Positions 24,381-32,244 of a DNA stretch of 49,942 nt are shown piece by piece; position 1 is the first letter of the stretch; the number at the start of each line of letters is the position of its first letter. Source of the DNA: Leekyejoonella antrihumi (GTDB lineage: Bacteria; Actinomycetota; Actinomycetes; Actinomycetales; Dermatophilaceae); NCBI RefSeq assembly GCF_007845645.1, contig NZ_VCQV01000038.1, positions 1-49,942 on the forward strand, written 5' to 3'. The position numbers and the translations under genes were made by a program. A model generated the notes under the pieces. That model was not told the origin of the DNA, searched no databases, and worked only from the letters and a program-made list of their open reading frames with translations.

Positions 24381-27118
24381 CCCGTGGTGCCGGCCATCTC
24401 GATGGCCTTGTCGGTGTAGACGCGGTAGCCGGCCAGCGGGTCGTAGCCGTGGATCTCCGGAGTGTCCAGACTGCGCATGAACGACAGGATCTCGCGGCTG
24501 AAGATCTGTCCCGGCACGAGCACGGGGAAACCCGGCGGGTAGGGCGTGACGAACGTTGCGGACACGACCTGCTGCCCGGACTCCATCCGTTCCTCGATCT
24601 CCTCCGCGAGCAGGTATTCGCAGTAGGAGTCCTCGTAGGACAGGAAGAACGCGCGGCGCACGTCGCCCTCCGGGGTGGGGTCGTCGCCGTCGTCGAGGAA
24701 GACCGGGTGGAAGCCGCTGAAGTCGGGCAGCGGAGCGCTCGGATTGGTCTGACGCAGCACGGCGCGGGCGTGCGCGGCCTCCTGGACGGGGCTCATCTCC
24801 ACGATCTGGTTGTCGATGTCGCGCGCAATGCTCACCAGCACCTCGATGAGGTAGGCGACCGAGCTGCGGGTCGTCCCGATGTTGGTCATGAACAGCACGG
24901 TGTTGCGCGACGTCTTGTTGATCTGGATGCCGAATCGGTCCATCAACTGGGCCTGTTTGAAGGTGGCACCGTCGATGCCGGTTGCGCCGATATACAGCGT
25001 GACGCGGGTGGGATCCAAGACGAACTCGTCCTGCCTCCACGCCGTCGTCATGTTGTCCAGTCCGCTGCGCAGGGGCTGGTCGATCGCCGATGCGCGAAAC
25101 TCGGTGGGGATCAGCTCGGCCGTGGACAGACAGTGCATGTACTTGCTGAGCAACGGATGGTTGTCGATCGCGTCGCGCAGGCGCATCGCGTATTCCAGCT
25201 GCTTCTGCACCAGCTCGTAACCCTCCAGAGCCGCCTGCCGACGCCCCAGGTCCAAGGAGGCCAGGATCTGGTAGTTGGGTGAGGTGGACGTATGCGCCAT
25301 GTAGGCCTCGTGGAAGCTCTCCGAGGCCTTCTGCGCGAAGTCCTGGTCGAAGACATGAATCATCGACCCCTGGCGCAGCGACGTCAGCGTCTTGTGCGTC
25401 GACTGGGTGCTGTAGACCCGCACCCGGGTGCGAGAGGGGTCGGGCATCAGACGCTCACCGATCAGTGAGTCGTGATCCGCGGGCTGCTCCTCGACGTACT
25501 GCGCGTACTGGGCGCGGTACTCGGGCCGGCGCAGCCGCTCGGCGAGACTTCGTGCGGCGCGCATCGCCGTCCGCGGCCGGTAGACCGGGTGGAACCGGGC
25601 GAACGCGAACCATGCCTCGTCCCAGAGGAAGATCAGATCCGGCTTGATGGCCAGGCACTCCGCCATGATCCGTTCGACGTCATATACGACGCCGTCGAAC
25701 GTGCAGTTGGTCAGCATGAGCATCTTGACCCGGCCCAGCTTGCCGGCTTCCTTCAGCGCCAGTAGGTTTGCCTTGATCTCCCGCAGCGGCACTGCGCCAT
25801 ACATCGAGTACTCGTTCAGCGGGTAGGCGTCGAGGTAGCAGACGCGGGCGCCGGCAAGCATGAGTCCGTAGTGGTGCGACTGGTGGCAGTTGCGGTCGAC
25901 GAGCACGATGTCACCCGGCGCGACGAGTGCCTGAGCCACGATCTTGTTGGCCGTGGAGGTGCCATTGGTGACGAAGAAGGTCTGTCGCGCGCCGAAGGTG
26001 TCCGCGGCGAGCCGTTGCGCCTGGCGCAGCGGGCCGGTCGGCTCGAGCAGCGAGTCCAGGCCACCACCGGTCGCCGACGTCTCGGCCATGAAGATGTCCA
26101 GGCCATAGAAGTCGGTCATGTCGCGGATCCAGTGCGAGTTGACGATGGACTTTCCCTGCGAGATCGGTAGGGCGTGGAAGACGCCCGTCGGGCGCCGGCT
26201 GTAGTGCCGCAACGCGGCGAAGAACGGTGTGTGGTAACGCTCCTGGACCCCGGCGAGAATACTCAGGTGGAGCTCCAGTGAGCCCTCGCGCGCGTGGAAC
26301 ACCCGGCGGAAGTGATGGCTGAGGCGACCCGCCATCTCTTCGACGGAGATCTCCGTCATGAGGTAGAGGTCGAGCTCGGGACGCACCAGCGCGATCTGCC
26401 GAGCAAGGATCTGTGCTCGCTCGTCCGGCGCGTGGTCGGCCAGCTCATCGGCGATGGTGGTGTCGATGAAGTGCGACAGCGCGGACAGGTCCTGGCTCGC
26501 GGCATGGGCGAAACGTCGCCGGATGACACAGGCCTGCAGGTTGGCGTTGAGGCGGGTGGCGACCACGGCCTCCTCGCCGCTGCCGACGATGACCAGTTCA
26601 TAGACGAACTCGTCGTCGGGTCGGCGCCAGCTGCGCACCTCGTCGCGCAAGGCGCGTTTCTCGGCTGCGGAAAGGGTCTCCACGACGAGCACTTCGAAGT
26701 ACGGGCGAGTGTGGATGCCCGGCTGGGCGACCACCGCCGTGCTGGACTCGTCGTTCTCGTGCTCGGCCTCGGTGGAGGTCCAGCCGATGCCATCGCGGTA
26801 GGACTCGGTGACCAGCCCCCGGTTGATGCGCGCGACCAGTCGCGAGCACCGGTCGAAGGTGCCGGCGTGAAAATGGTCTTGAACCCGGCGGAATCCGTCG
26901 TCACCCGGATACGCCCAGTACTGCTCGATCGGTGCGAGATCATCGAGCATCGCCGAGGTCGCCTCGGCTATCTTATCGGTCGGCCGGCCCTGGGCGTCGG
27001 CCGTCGCCAGACGCATACTGGCTTCCTCCAGCCGGGACCAGGTGTCCGACCGGAACTGCCACCAGCTGTTGTAGGCCCGTTCACCCAGCACGTCGGCCAC
27101 GAGTTCGCTCCTCGTCAT
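24377..27118 (-). CDS. Orn/Lys/Arg decarboxylase family, large biodegradative type
   Basis: A 913-residue PLP enzyme. An N-terminal wing/linker region (about 1-300) precedes the fold-type-I aminotransferase-like core. The PLP lysine is in STQSTHKTLTSLRQGSMIHV, and the pyridine-ring Asp is in DEAWFAFARFHPVY. The C-terminal domain (YEDSYCEYLLAEEIEERM ... TPYPPGFPVLVPGQ) is typical of the family. It removes the carboxyl group of an amino acid such as arginine, lysine or ornithine, giving a polyamine precursor and acid resistance. The specific substrate is not readable by eye. GTG 27100 has AGGAG seven bases upstream and may be the real start, six codons in. Confidence 0.92.
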   Translation of the reverse strand: MTRSELVADVLGERAYNSWWQFRSDTWSRLEEASMRLATADAQGRPTDKIAEATSAMLDDLAPIEQYWAYPGDDGFRRVQDHFHAGTFDRCSRLVARINRGLVTESYRDGIGWTSTEAEHENDESSTAVVAQPGIHTRPYFEVLVVETLSAAEKRALRDEVRSWRRPDDEFVYELVIVGSGEEAVVATRLNANLQACVIRRRFAHAASQDLSALSHFIDTTIADELADHAPDERAQILARQIALVRPELDLYLMTEISVEEMAGRLSHHFRRVFHAREGSLELHLSILAGVQERYHTPFFAALRHYSRRPTGVFHALPISQGKSIVNSHWIRDMTDFYGLDIFMAETSATGGGLDSLLEPTGPLRQAQRLAADTFGARQTFFVTNGTSTANKIVAQALVAPGDIVLVDRNCHQSHHYGLMLAGARVCYLDAYPLNEYSMYGAVPLREIKANLLALKEAGKLGRVKMLMLTNCTFDGVVYDVERIMAECLAIKPDLIFLWDEAWFAFARFHPVYRPRTAMRAARSLAERLRRPEYRAQYAQYVEEQPADHDSLIGERLMPDPSRTRVRVYSTQSTHKTLTSLRQGSMIHVFDQDFAQKASESFHEAYMAHTSTSPNYQILASLDLGRRQAALEGYELVQKQLEYAMRLRDAIDNHPLLSKYMHCLSTAELIPTEFRASAIDQPLRSGLDNMTTAWRQDEFVLDPTRVTLYIGATGIDGATFKQAQLMDRFGIQINKTSRNTVLFMTNIGTTRSSVAYLIEVLVSIARDIDNQIVEMSPVQEAAHARAVLRQTNPSAPLPDFSGFHPVFLDDGDDPTPEGDVRRAFFLSYEDSYCEYLLAEEIEERMESGQQVVSATFVTPYPPGFPVLVPGQIFSREILSFMRSLDTPEIHGYDPLAGYRVYTDKAIEMAGTTG

Positions 27119-27219
27119 CCAAGGGCTGCCACGTCGATGTGGTCGGCCTTAGATGTGATCCTCCCGCTGCGTGGGTGAGAACACAACGACCGCGGAGCGA
27201 GCTCGTGGCGCGCTCGGCG

Positions 27220-28464
27220 CTACTTCAGCTGGCTGGAGGACAAGCCGAGTAGACGCCGCGCGACGACGAGCAGCTGGATCTGCTGCGTCCCCTCGAAGAT
27301 GTCGAGGATCTTGGCGTCGCGAGCCCACTTTTCCAGCAGTTCGGTCTCGGCGTATCCCGCCGCGCCACAGAGCTCGACACAGGCCAGGGCGACGTTCACG
27401 CAGGTGCGGCCGGCCTTCGCCTTCGCCATCGACGCCTGCATGGAGTTGGGTTTGCCGTTGTCGGCCATCCAGGCAGCGCGCAGCGTCAACAGGTAGGCCG
27501 CCTCGTAGTCGGCCTCCATCTGCAGCAGCCGTGCGGCGGCGTGCTGCTGGGTGCGGAGCGGCCGATCCGGGTCGGCGATGACCCCGGCCTTCTCGAGGAG
27601 CTCGCTGGTCAGGTCGAGGCAGGCGCGGGTGAGCCCGACGGCCATGGAGGCGACCAGCGGCCGGGTGTTGTCGAAGGTCTGCATCGCGCCACCGAAGCCG
27701 CCTTCGGTGCGAATCTCCGGGTCGCCCAGCAGATCCCGTGCGGGCACGCGGCAGTCCTGCAGACTGAAGGCAGCAGTGTCGGAGGCGCGGATGCCGAGCT
27801 TGTGCTCCAGCCGGTCCAGCCTGAGGCCGGGATTGGACTTCTCGACCACGAACGACTTGATCGCCTTCTTGCCGAGCGCCCGGTCGAGTGTGGCCCAGAC
27901 GACGACCAGCTCCGCGCGGTCACCGGCGGTGACGAAGATCTTCTCGCCGTTGAGGACGTACTCGTCGCCGTCCTTGGTGGCCGTGGTGCGAATGGCGCCG
28001 GAGTCGGACCCGACGTCCGGCTCGGTGATGGCCATGGCCGCCCAACGGGTCCCGTAGCGCCGTTTCTGCTCATCGTTCGCGACCGCGGAGATGGCCGCGT
28101 TCCCGAGGCCCTGCCGCGGAATGCTGAGTGTGAGGCCCACGTCGCCACGGCAGGTCTGCATGATCGACAGGACGGACGAGAGGTTGGCGCCGTTCTTGTT
28201 GGCAGCGGCCCTCTTGCCCTTGTGGCCGGAGCCGACGCCGGCCGGCTCGTCGGCGGCCCGCGTGGAGCCGGTCGCTCCGGCGCCCTGGCTTGCACCAGAG
28301 TCCGACAGGCCGTCGATCACGGCGGACATCAGGTCGAGCTCGGTGGGGTACTCGTGCTCGGCGAGGTCGTACTTGCGGCTGATGGGCCGGAATACCTCGT
28401 CCGCCATCCCGGCCGCCTGCTTGACCAGCGGGACGAACTTCCTGGGAACTTCGAGATCGATCAT
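27220..28464 (-). CDS. Acyl-CoA dehydrogenase
   Basis: A 414-residue flavin enzyme. AMAITEPDVGSDSGAI is the first family signature (FAD and substrate binding), and IFEGTQQIQLLVVARRLLG holds the conserved Glu region and C-terminal signature. An insert-like stretch of about 45 low-complexity residues rich in Gly, Ala and Lys lies near residues 55-95. It follows another acyl-CoA dehydrogenase gene by 17 bases and is in the same operon. It catalyses the first oxidative step of beta-oxidation, feeding FadB. Chain-length specificity is unknown. Confidence 0.93.
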   Translation of the reverse strand: MIDLEVPRKFVPLVKQAAGMADEVFRPISRKYDLAEHEYPTELDLMSAVIDGLSDSGASQGAGATGSTRAADEPAGVGSGHKGKRAAANKNGANLSSVLSIMQTCRGDVGLTLSIPRQGLGNAAISAVANDEQKRRYGTRWAAMAITEPDVGSDSGAIRTTATKDGDEYVLNGEKIFVTAGDRAELVVVWATLDRALGKKAIKSFVVEKSNPGLRLDRLEHKLGIRASDTAAFSLQDCRVPARDLLGDPEIRTEGGFGGAMQTFDNTRPLVASMAVGLTRACLDLTSELLEKAGVIADPDRPLRTQQHAAARLLQMEADYEAAYLLTLRAAWMADNGKPNSMQASMAKAKAGRTCVNVALACVELCGAAGYAETELLEKWARDAKILDIFEGTQQIQLLVVARRLLGLSSSQLK

Positions 28465-28481
28465 CGTGACTGTCCTTCCGC

Positions 28482-29813
28482 TCAGACGAGCAGGGTGCCT
28501 TCGAGCAGACCTGCACCGCGTAGATCGCGGTACCAGCGCTCGTTGTCGAATTCCTTGACGAAGCCGTGACCGCCCAGCATCTGAACGGCCTGCGAGCCCG
28601 TCTCGGTCGCGTAGGTGGACGTGAGGCTTCGGGCGTGCGCGATGGAGGCGCCGGCGTCCTTGGCGGCGTCCAGCTGGGCGGCGGCGCGCCAGACGACCAG
28701 TCGTAGTGCGTCCAGCTCAATGGCGATGTCGGCCACGGTGAACGCCACCGCCTGCCGGTGGGCGATGGGTTCGCCGAATGCCTTGCGTTCCTTGGTGTAC
28801 TCGGACAGCTGGTCCAAGACGGCCTGGCTGGCGCCAACGGCCGCGGCCGACCAGGCGAGGCGCCCGCGTCGGACCGCATCCAGGTGGTCCGTGGTGGTGC
28901 CGAGCAGGTGCGACCGAGGCACCCGGACGCCATCCAGATGGAGCGCGCCGGTGTGCGCGGCGCGGATGCCCATGGCGGGGTCGTCCGTCGTTGTGAGCCC
29001 CGGGGACCCCGGCTCGACGATCACCAGGCGAGGCTGCCCGTCGAGCATGGCCGAGACGATGAACAGATCGGCGCAGTCGGCGCCGACGACCAAGGTCTTG
29101 GTGCCGTTGAGGACAATCGCCTCGCCCTCCGAGCGCGCGGTCGTGCTGGGCGCCAGCGGGTCGAAGAGCGGCTGCGGCTCCATGAGTGCGAGTGCGCCGG
29201 TGGCGGGTGACTGCTCGTCGGTGAACGGCGGCAGGAAGGAGGCCTGCTGGCCCGAGTCTCCGTAGTTGACAATCGCATTCGCGACCGCGGCGGGGGACAT
29301 CACCGCGACCGCCAGGCCCATGTCGCCGCGTGCGAGCTCCTCCATGACCAGAACGCCCGTGACGGCCGAGCGCTCCTCGGCGACCCCGCCGAGCTCGGTC
29401 GGTATGCCGAGGAGCGTCATACCCATCTGGGCCGCCTGGTGGCGCACGGTCTCGGGCAGGGCGCGTGCGGTGTCGGCGTCGGCCCCGGCCGGTCGCAGGA
29501 CCTCGTCCGCGAGCTCGCGTGCCGCCTCCCGGATCATCTGCTGGTCGTCGGTCGGCGTGAGGTCGAACTCGCGGCGGGGGCGGCTGGCGGCGGAGCGCGT
29601 CGCGGTGCCGGCACCAGCGCGCTTCTCGAACTTCTTGCCGGCGACGGTCTGGACCTTGAACCCTTGCCTGGCGCCGAGGTAGAGCGCCTTTTCGACCCGC
29701 GCCCGCAGCTGGGGGTTCTTCATTGCCTCGAGACCACCCGCGCGGGTGATGAGGCGCATACCGAGGGCCTGACCCCTGTCCGCGAGGGTCGGCCGGCCAT
29801 GCAGGTTGCTCAT
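28482..29813 (-). CDS. Acyl-CoA dehydrogenase-like protein
   Basis: A 443-residue protein with an N-terminal extension of about 80 residues, then the dehydrogenase fold (PTDDQQMIREAARELADEVLRP at about 87-108). The first signature is degenerate (ATGALALMEPQPLFDP in place of the usual TEP.xGSD). The C-terminal signature QMLGGHGFVKEFDNERWYRD is good. AAAGG lies eight bases before ATG 29813. It is first in a two-gene operon with the dehydrogenase at 27220-28464. Loss of the usual TEP motif suggests changed activity or a partner role in a heteromer, as in some actinobacterial FadE pairs. Confidence 0.88.
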   Translation of the reverse strand: MSNLHGRPTLADRGQALGMRLITRAGGLEAMKNPQLRARVEKALYLGARQGFKVQTVAGKKFEKRAGAGTATRSAASRPRREFDLTPTDDQQMIREAARELADEVLRPAGADADTARALPETVRHQAAQMGMTLLGIPTELGGVAEERSAVTGVLVMEELARGDMGLAVAVMSPAAVANAIVNYGDSGQQASFLPPFTDEQSPATGALALMEPQPLFDPLAPSTTARSEGEAIVLNGTKTLVVGADCADLFIVSAMLDGQPRLVIVEPGSPGLTTTDDPAMGIRAAHTGALHLDGVRVPRSHLLGTTTDHLDAVRRGRLAWSAAAVGASQAVLDQLSEYTKERKAFGEPIAHRQAVAFTVADIAIELDALRLVVWRAAAQLDAAKDAGASIAHARSLTSTYATETGSQAVQMLGGHGFVKEFDNERWYRDLRGAGLLEGTLLV

Positions 29814-29840
29814 CTCTAGCCTTTCGACGACGCCGTGGCA

Positions 29841-29854
29841 CTACTGCCTGGTAA
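29841..29854 (-). promoter_or_regulatory. Candidate TetR operator of the acyl-CoA dehydrogenase operon
   Basis: Read on the minus strand this is TTACCAGGCAGTAG, an imperfect inverted repeat 28 bases upstream of ATG 29813. It shares the TTAC..G..AGT pattern with the site at 20264-20278 before fadA. Common control by the TetR protein encoded at 19663-20283 is inference. Confidence 0.3.
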
Positions 29855-29870
29855 TGCCTCGTATCGAGCC

Positions 29871-29918
29871 TACCCGATAGTAAGTACGCGCGGTACCGGA
29901 AACCTCCCGTATCGGGTA
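29871..29918. repeat. Spaced inverted repeat
   Basis: TACCCGATA (29871-29879) and TATCGGGTA (29910-29918) are perfect complements 30 bases apart. They sit upstream of the acyl-CoA dehydrogenase operon, where two operator half-sites or a looping arrangement would be possible. Confidence 0.35.
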
Positions 29919-29935
29919 ACTGGGCGACATATGAC

Positions 29936-29991
29936 GAGTGGTCACTGATGCACGGTTCGAGCGGTCGCACACCGTGCACCAGTGACCACTC
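29936..29991. repeat. 20-bp hairpin in a divergent promoter region
   Basis: The arms at 29936-29955 and 29972-29991 match at 19 of 20 positions (GAGTGGTCACTG... and its complement) around a 16-base loop. Both flanking genes point away from it, so it is not an ordinary terminator. An insulator, an attenuator for the 41-residue gene, or an operator are alternatives. Confidence 0.55.
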
Positions 29992-30123
29992 GACGCGGCG
30001 ACCCGCGGCCCGGTATCGACGGGCGGGGACGGTAGCCGATGATCCTGGGGTACGTACCCAAGGGAGCCGCCTACGCTGTAGAAGTGCCGTCCCGCCGATC
30101 CGCTGGGCAAAAGGAGAACTTCG

Positions 30124-30249
30124 ATGGGCAAACCGAGCGGCACACCGCCGCCTTGGAGATCCAAGGCGATCCTGGTGGGGATCGGTGTGCTGATCTGTCT
30201 CATGATCGTCGCCTGGGTGGCGTTCTCACCGCCCGGTGGTGGCAGCTGA
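30124..30249 (+). CDS. 41-residue single-pass membrane peptide
   Basis: The peptide has a hydrophilic start MGKPSGTPPPWRSK, one hydrophobic helix (AILVGIGVLICLMIVAWVAF, residues 15-34) and a tail SPPGGGS. AAAGGAG ends eight bases before ATG 30124, a very good ribosome site, which is why I accept so short a gene. It lies 23 bases from the convergent end of the universal stress gene. No family is recognised; it could be a small regulator of a membrane complex. Confidence 0.55.
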   Translation: MGKPSGTPPPWRSKAILVGIGVLICLMIVAWVAFSPPGGGS

Positions 30250-30272
30250 TCCGTTCAGCCCGACAATATCCT

Positions 30273-30698
30273 TCAGAGCCCCTCGTGCTGATTGATGATG
30301 ACGACGGGGCAGGGCGCGGCAGCCGCGCAGCCTTGGCTGACCGCCCCCAGGAGTAGTCCGCGGAAGGCGGAGCGGCCCCGGGTGCCGACAACGAGCATCG
30401 ACGCGTCCGCGCAGGCGGCGAGCAGGCACTCGGTCGGGTCACCTTGGGCGGTGGACATCTCCAGGGGAACTGCAGGGTTCGGCGACACCTGGGCGACGTT
30501 GCGTACGAGCTCAGTACCAGCCAGCTGCTGCATCTGTGCCTGGTCGAAGGCACCGGGGATCGAGATCATCGGGAGCTGCCAGGAGTAGACGGCCCGAACC
30601 TGCCAGCCGAGGGATTCCGCGTGCTGCAACGCCCATCGGAGGGCCGCCATGGAGTGAGCCGAGCCGTCAACTCCGACAACGATGCGGTTGGGGCTCAT
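30273..30698 (-). CDS. Universal stress protein, UspA family
   Basis: A 141-residue single-domain protein. It opens with IVVGVDGSAHSMAALRWAL and ends with the ATP-binding signature VVGTRGRSAFRGLLLGAVSQGCAAAAPCPVVII (glycine pattern G-2x-G-9x-G-S/A-like). It is probably an ATP-binding stress protein. Its ATG overlaps the TGA of the MFS transporter gene by four bases, so the two are translationally coupled, suggesting the stress protein senses or tunes transporter activity. Confidence 0.9.
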   Translation of the reverse strand: MSPNRIVVGVDGSAHSMAALRWALQHAESLGWQVRAVYSWQLPMISIPGAFDQAQMQQLAGTELVRNVAQVSPNPAVPLEMSTAQGDPTECLLAACADASMLVVGTRGRSAFRGLLLGAVSQGCAAAAPCPVVIINQHEGL

Positions 30699-32110
30699 GC
30701 CGCCACCAATTGCGGCGCGGCGCCTTCCAGGGCGAGTTCGGTCAGATCCTCCAGGCTGCGACCCTTCGGTTCGGGAAGACAGACGGCAGTGACGATCAGG
30801 CCGACGATCGACACGACGCCCGCGACCAGTTCAGCGCCTCGGATGCCCATCGAGGAGGCCAGCATCTGGGGGAACAGATAGGCACCGGCGAAGGCTCCGA
30901 GTTTGCCCGCGGCGGCGGAGATGCCGTGTCCGGTGGTTCGCACCTGGACCGGGAAGACCTCCGCCGGGAACACGAACGTCGTCGTGTTCGGCCCGAACTC
31001 GCTGAACAGGTAGCTCATGCCGTAGAGCAGTACGAACGGGCCCGCGGTGTGGGCCACTGAGGGCACTGCCGCGATCAGCAGGAACGCGAGCGCCATCATC
31101 CCGAATCCGAACAGCTGGATCGTCTTTCGTCCCAGCCGGTCCATCAGCAAGACCGCCAAGGCGTAGCCCGGTAGCGCGAAGAGGGCAAAGATCCCCAACT
31201 GCAGGAGGGTGTTCTGCAGCAGGCTCGCGTTCGGGCTGAGCAGCTTCAGCACGGCCGGGCTGGAGATCGAGTTTCCGTAGTAGGCAAAGTCCAGCAGCAT
31301 CCAACCGACGGCGGTCCCGAACAGCCACCGCATCATCCGTCGACTGCTGAACAACACCCGGACGCCGCTCACCGCACCACCCGTGATGCGGACGGACGAC
31401 TCCCGCGTGGGCACCGGAGCGGGCACCTGTCCGGTCGCGAGGGCGATCGCGGCCTCGGCCTCCTCGACCACCCCTCCCGCCATCGCGAACCGGGGTGTCT
31501 CCTGGATCTGGCGTCGCAGATAGAAGACCGCCAGTCCCGGGATCGCGCCGAACGCCAGCAGCAGCCGCCAGATCAGGTTGCTCGAAAGGCCCGACGCCAG
31601 AAGGGTCGAGGCCAGCATCGGACCGAACACCAGGCCGGCTCCCTGCATCGCAAAAACCAGGCCGACCATCCGTCCCCGACTCGCCTTACCCGAATACTCG
31701 CTCATGATCGTCGCCGACACCGGGTAGTCGCCACCGATTCCGATGCCCAGAACGATGCGGAATACCAGCAGCAGCGCGTAGGTCGGGGCGAAGGCCGAGG
31801 CGAGCGCCCCGGCGGCCAGCACCAGGACCTCGTAGCCGTAGATCTTCTTGCGGCCGACCATATCGGCGACTCGGCCGAAGACGATCGCGCCGACGGCGGA
31901 TGCGACCAGGGTGGCCGAGTTGAGCAGGGACACCTGGTCGGTGCTCAGGTGCCACTGGGTCTTGAGCAGGCTGACGACGACACCGATGATGAAGAGGTCG
32001 TAGGCGTCGGTGAAGAAGCCCATGCCCGACACGAACATGATCTTGAGTTGAAACCGATTCGGACGGGCATCATCGAGAGCGGCCAGCTGCCGGGACGTGA
32101 CGTCTGACAT
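30695..32110 (-). CDS. MFS transporter, phosphate:H+ symporter (PHS) type
   Basis: A 471-residue, 12-helix permease. FVSGMGFFTDAYDLFIIGVV in helix 1 and GIGIGGDYPVSATIMSEYSG in helix 4 are characteristic of the PHS branch of the major facilitator superfamily (inorganic phosphate symporters), although the same motifs occur in other organic-anion members. The start at ATG 32110 is judged by homology, since no ribosome site is evident; longer frames reach 32167 and beyond. It is followed by the coupled universal stress gene. The glcF gene ends 134 bases upstream, so read-through from the glycolate operon is possible. Substrate: phosphate is likely, not proven. Confidence 0.82.
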   Translation of the reverse strand: MSDVTSRQLAALDDARPNRFQLKIMFVSGMGFFTDAYDLFIIGVVVSLLKTQWHLSTDQVSLLNSATLVASAVGAIVFGRVADMVGRKKIYGYEVLVLAAGALASAFAPTYALLLVFRIVLGIGIGGDYPVSATIMSEYSGKASRGRMVGLVFAMQGAGLVFGPMLASTLLASGLSSNLIWRLLLAFGAIPGLAVFYLRRQIQETPRFAMAGGVVEEAEAAIALATGQVPAPVPTRESSVRITGGAVSGVRVLFSSRRMMRWLFGTAVGWMLLDFAYYGNSISSPAVLKLLSPNASLLQNTLLQLGIFALFALPGYALAVLLMDRLGRKTIQLFGFGMMALAFLLIAAVPSVAHTAGPFVLLYGMSYLFSEFGPNTTTFVFPAEVFPVQVRTTGHGISAAAGKLGAFAGAYLFPQMLASSMGIRGAELVAGVVSIVGLIVTAVCLPEPKGRSLEDLTELALEGAAPQLVAA

Positions 32111-32244
32111 TGAGGTGGACACAACAGTCACGATCCAGGCCGACTCTGGGAGCCACCTTCGCATACCGTGGAATCCGCGCGACGGCAACGTGAACTCTGC
32201 GTGAATGGGTGCTGGCCAAACGGTCCGGCCCCTTCGCTGGAGCC

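Larger units (their letters stand above)
29814..30123. other. Divergent intergenic region with several inverted repeats
   Basis: About 310 bases between the acyl-CoA dehydrogenase operon (minus) and a 41-residue membrane peptide (plus). It holds the TTACCAGGCAGTAG-like site (29841-29854), spaced nine-base arms TACCCGATA/TATCGGGTA (29871-29879 and 29910-29918), and the hairpin 29936-29991. I see no gene in it. Confidence 0.6.
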
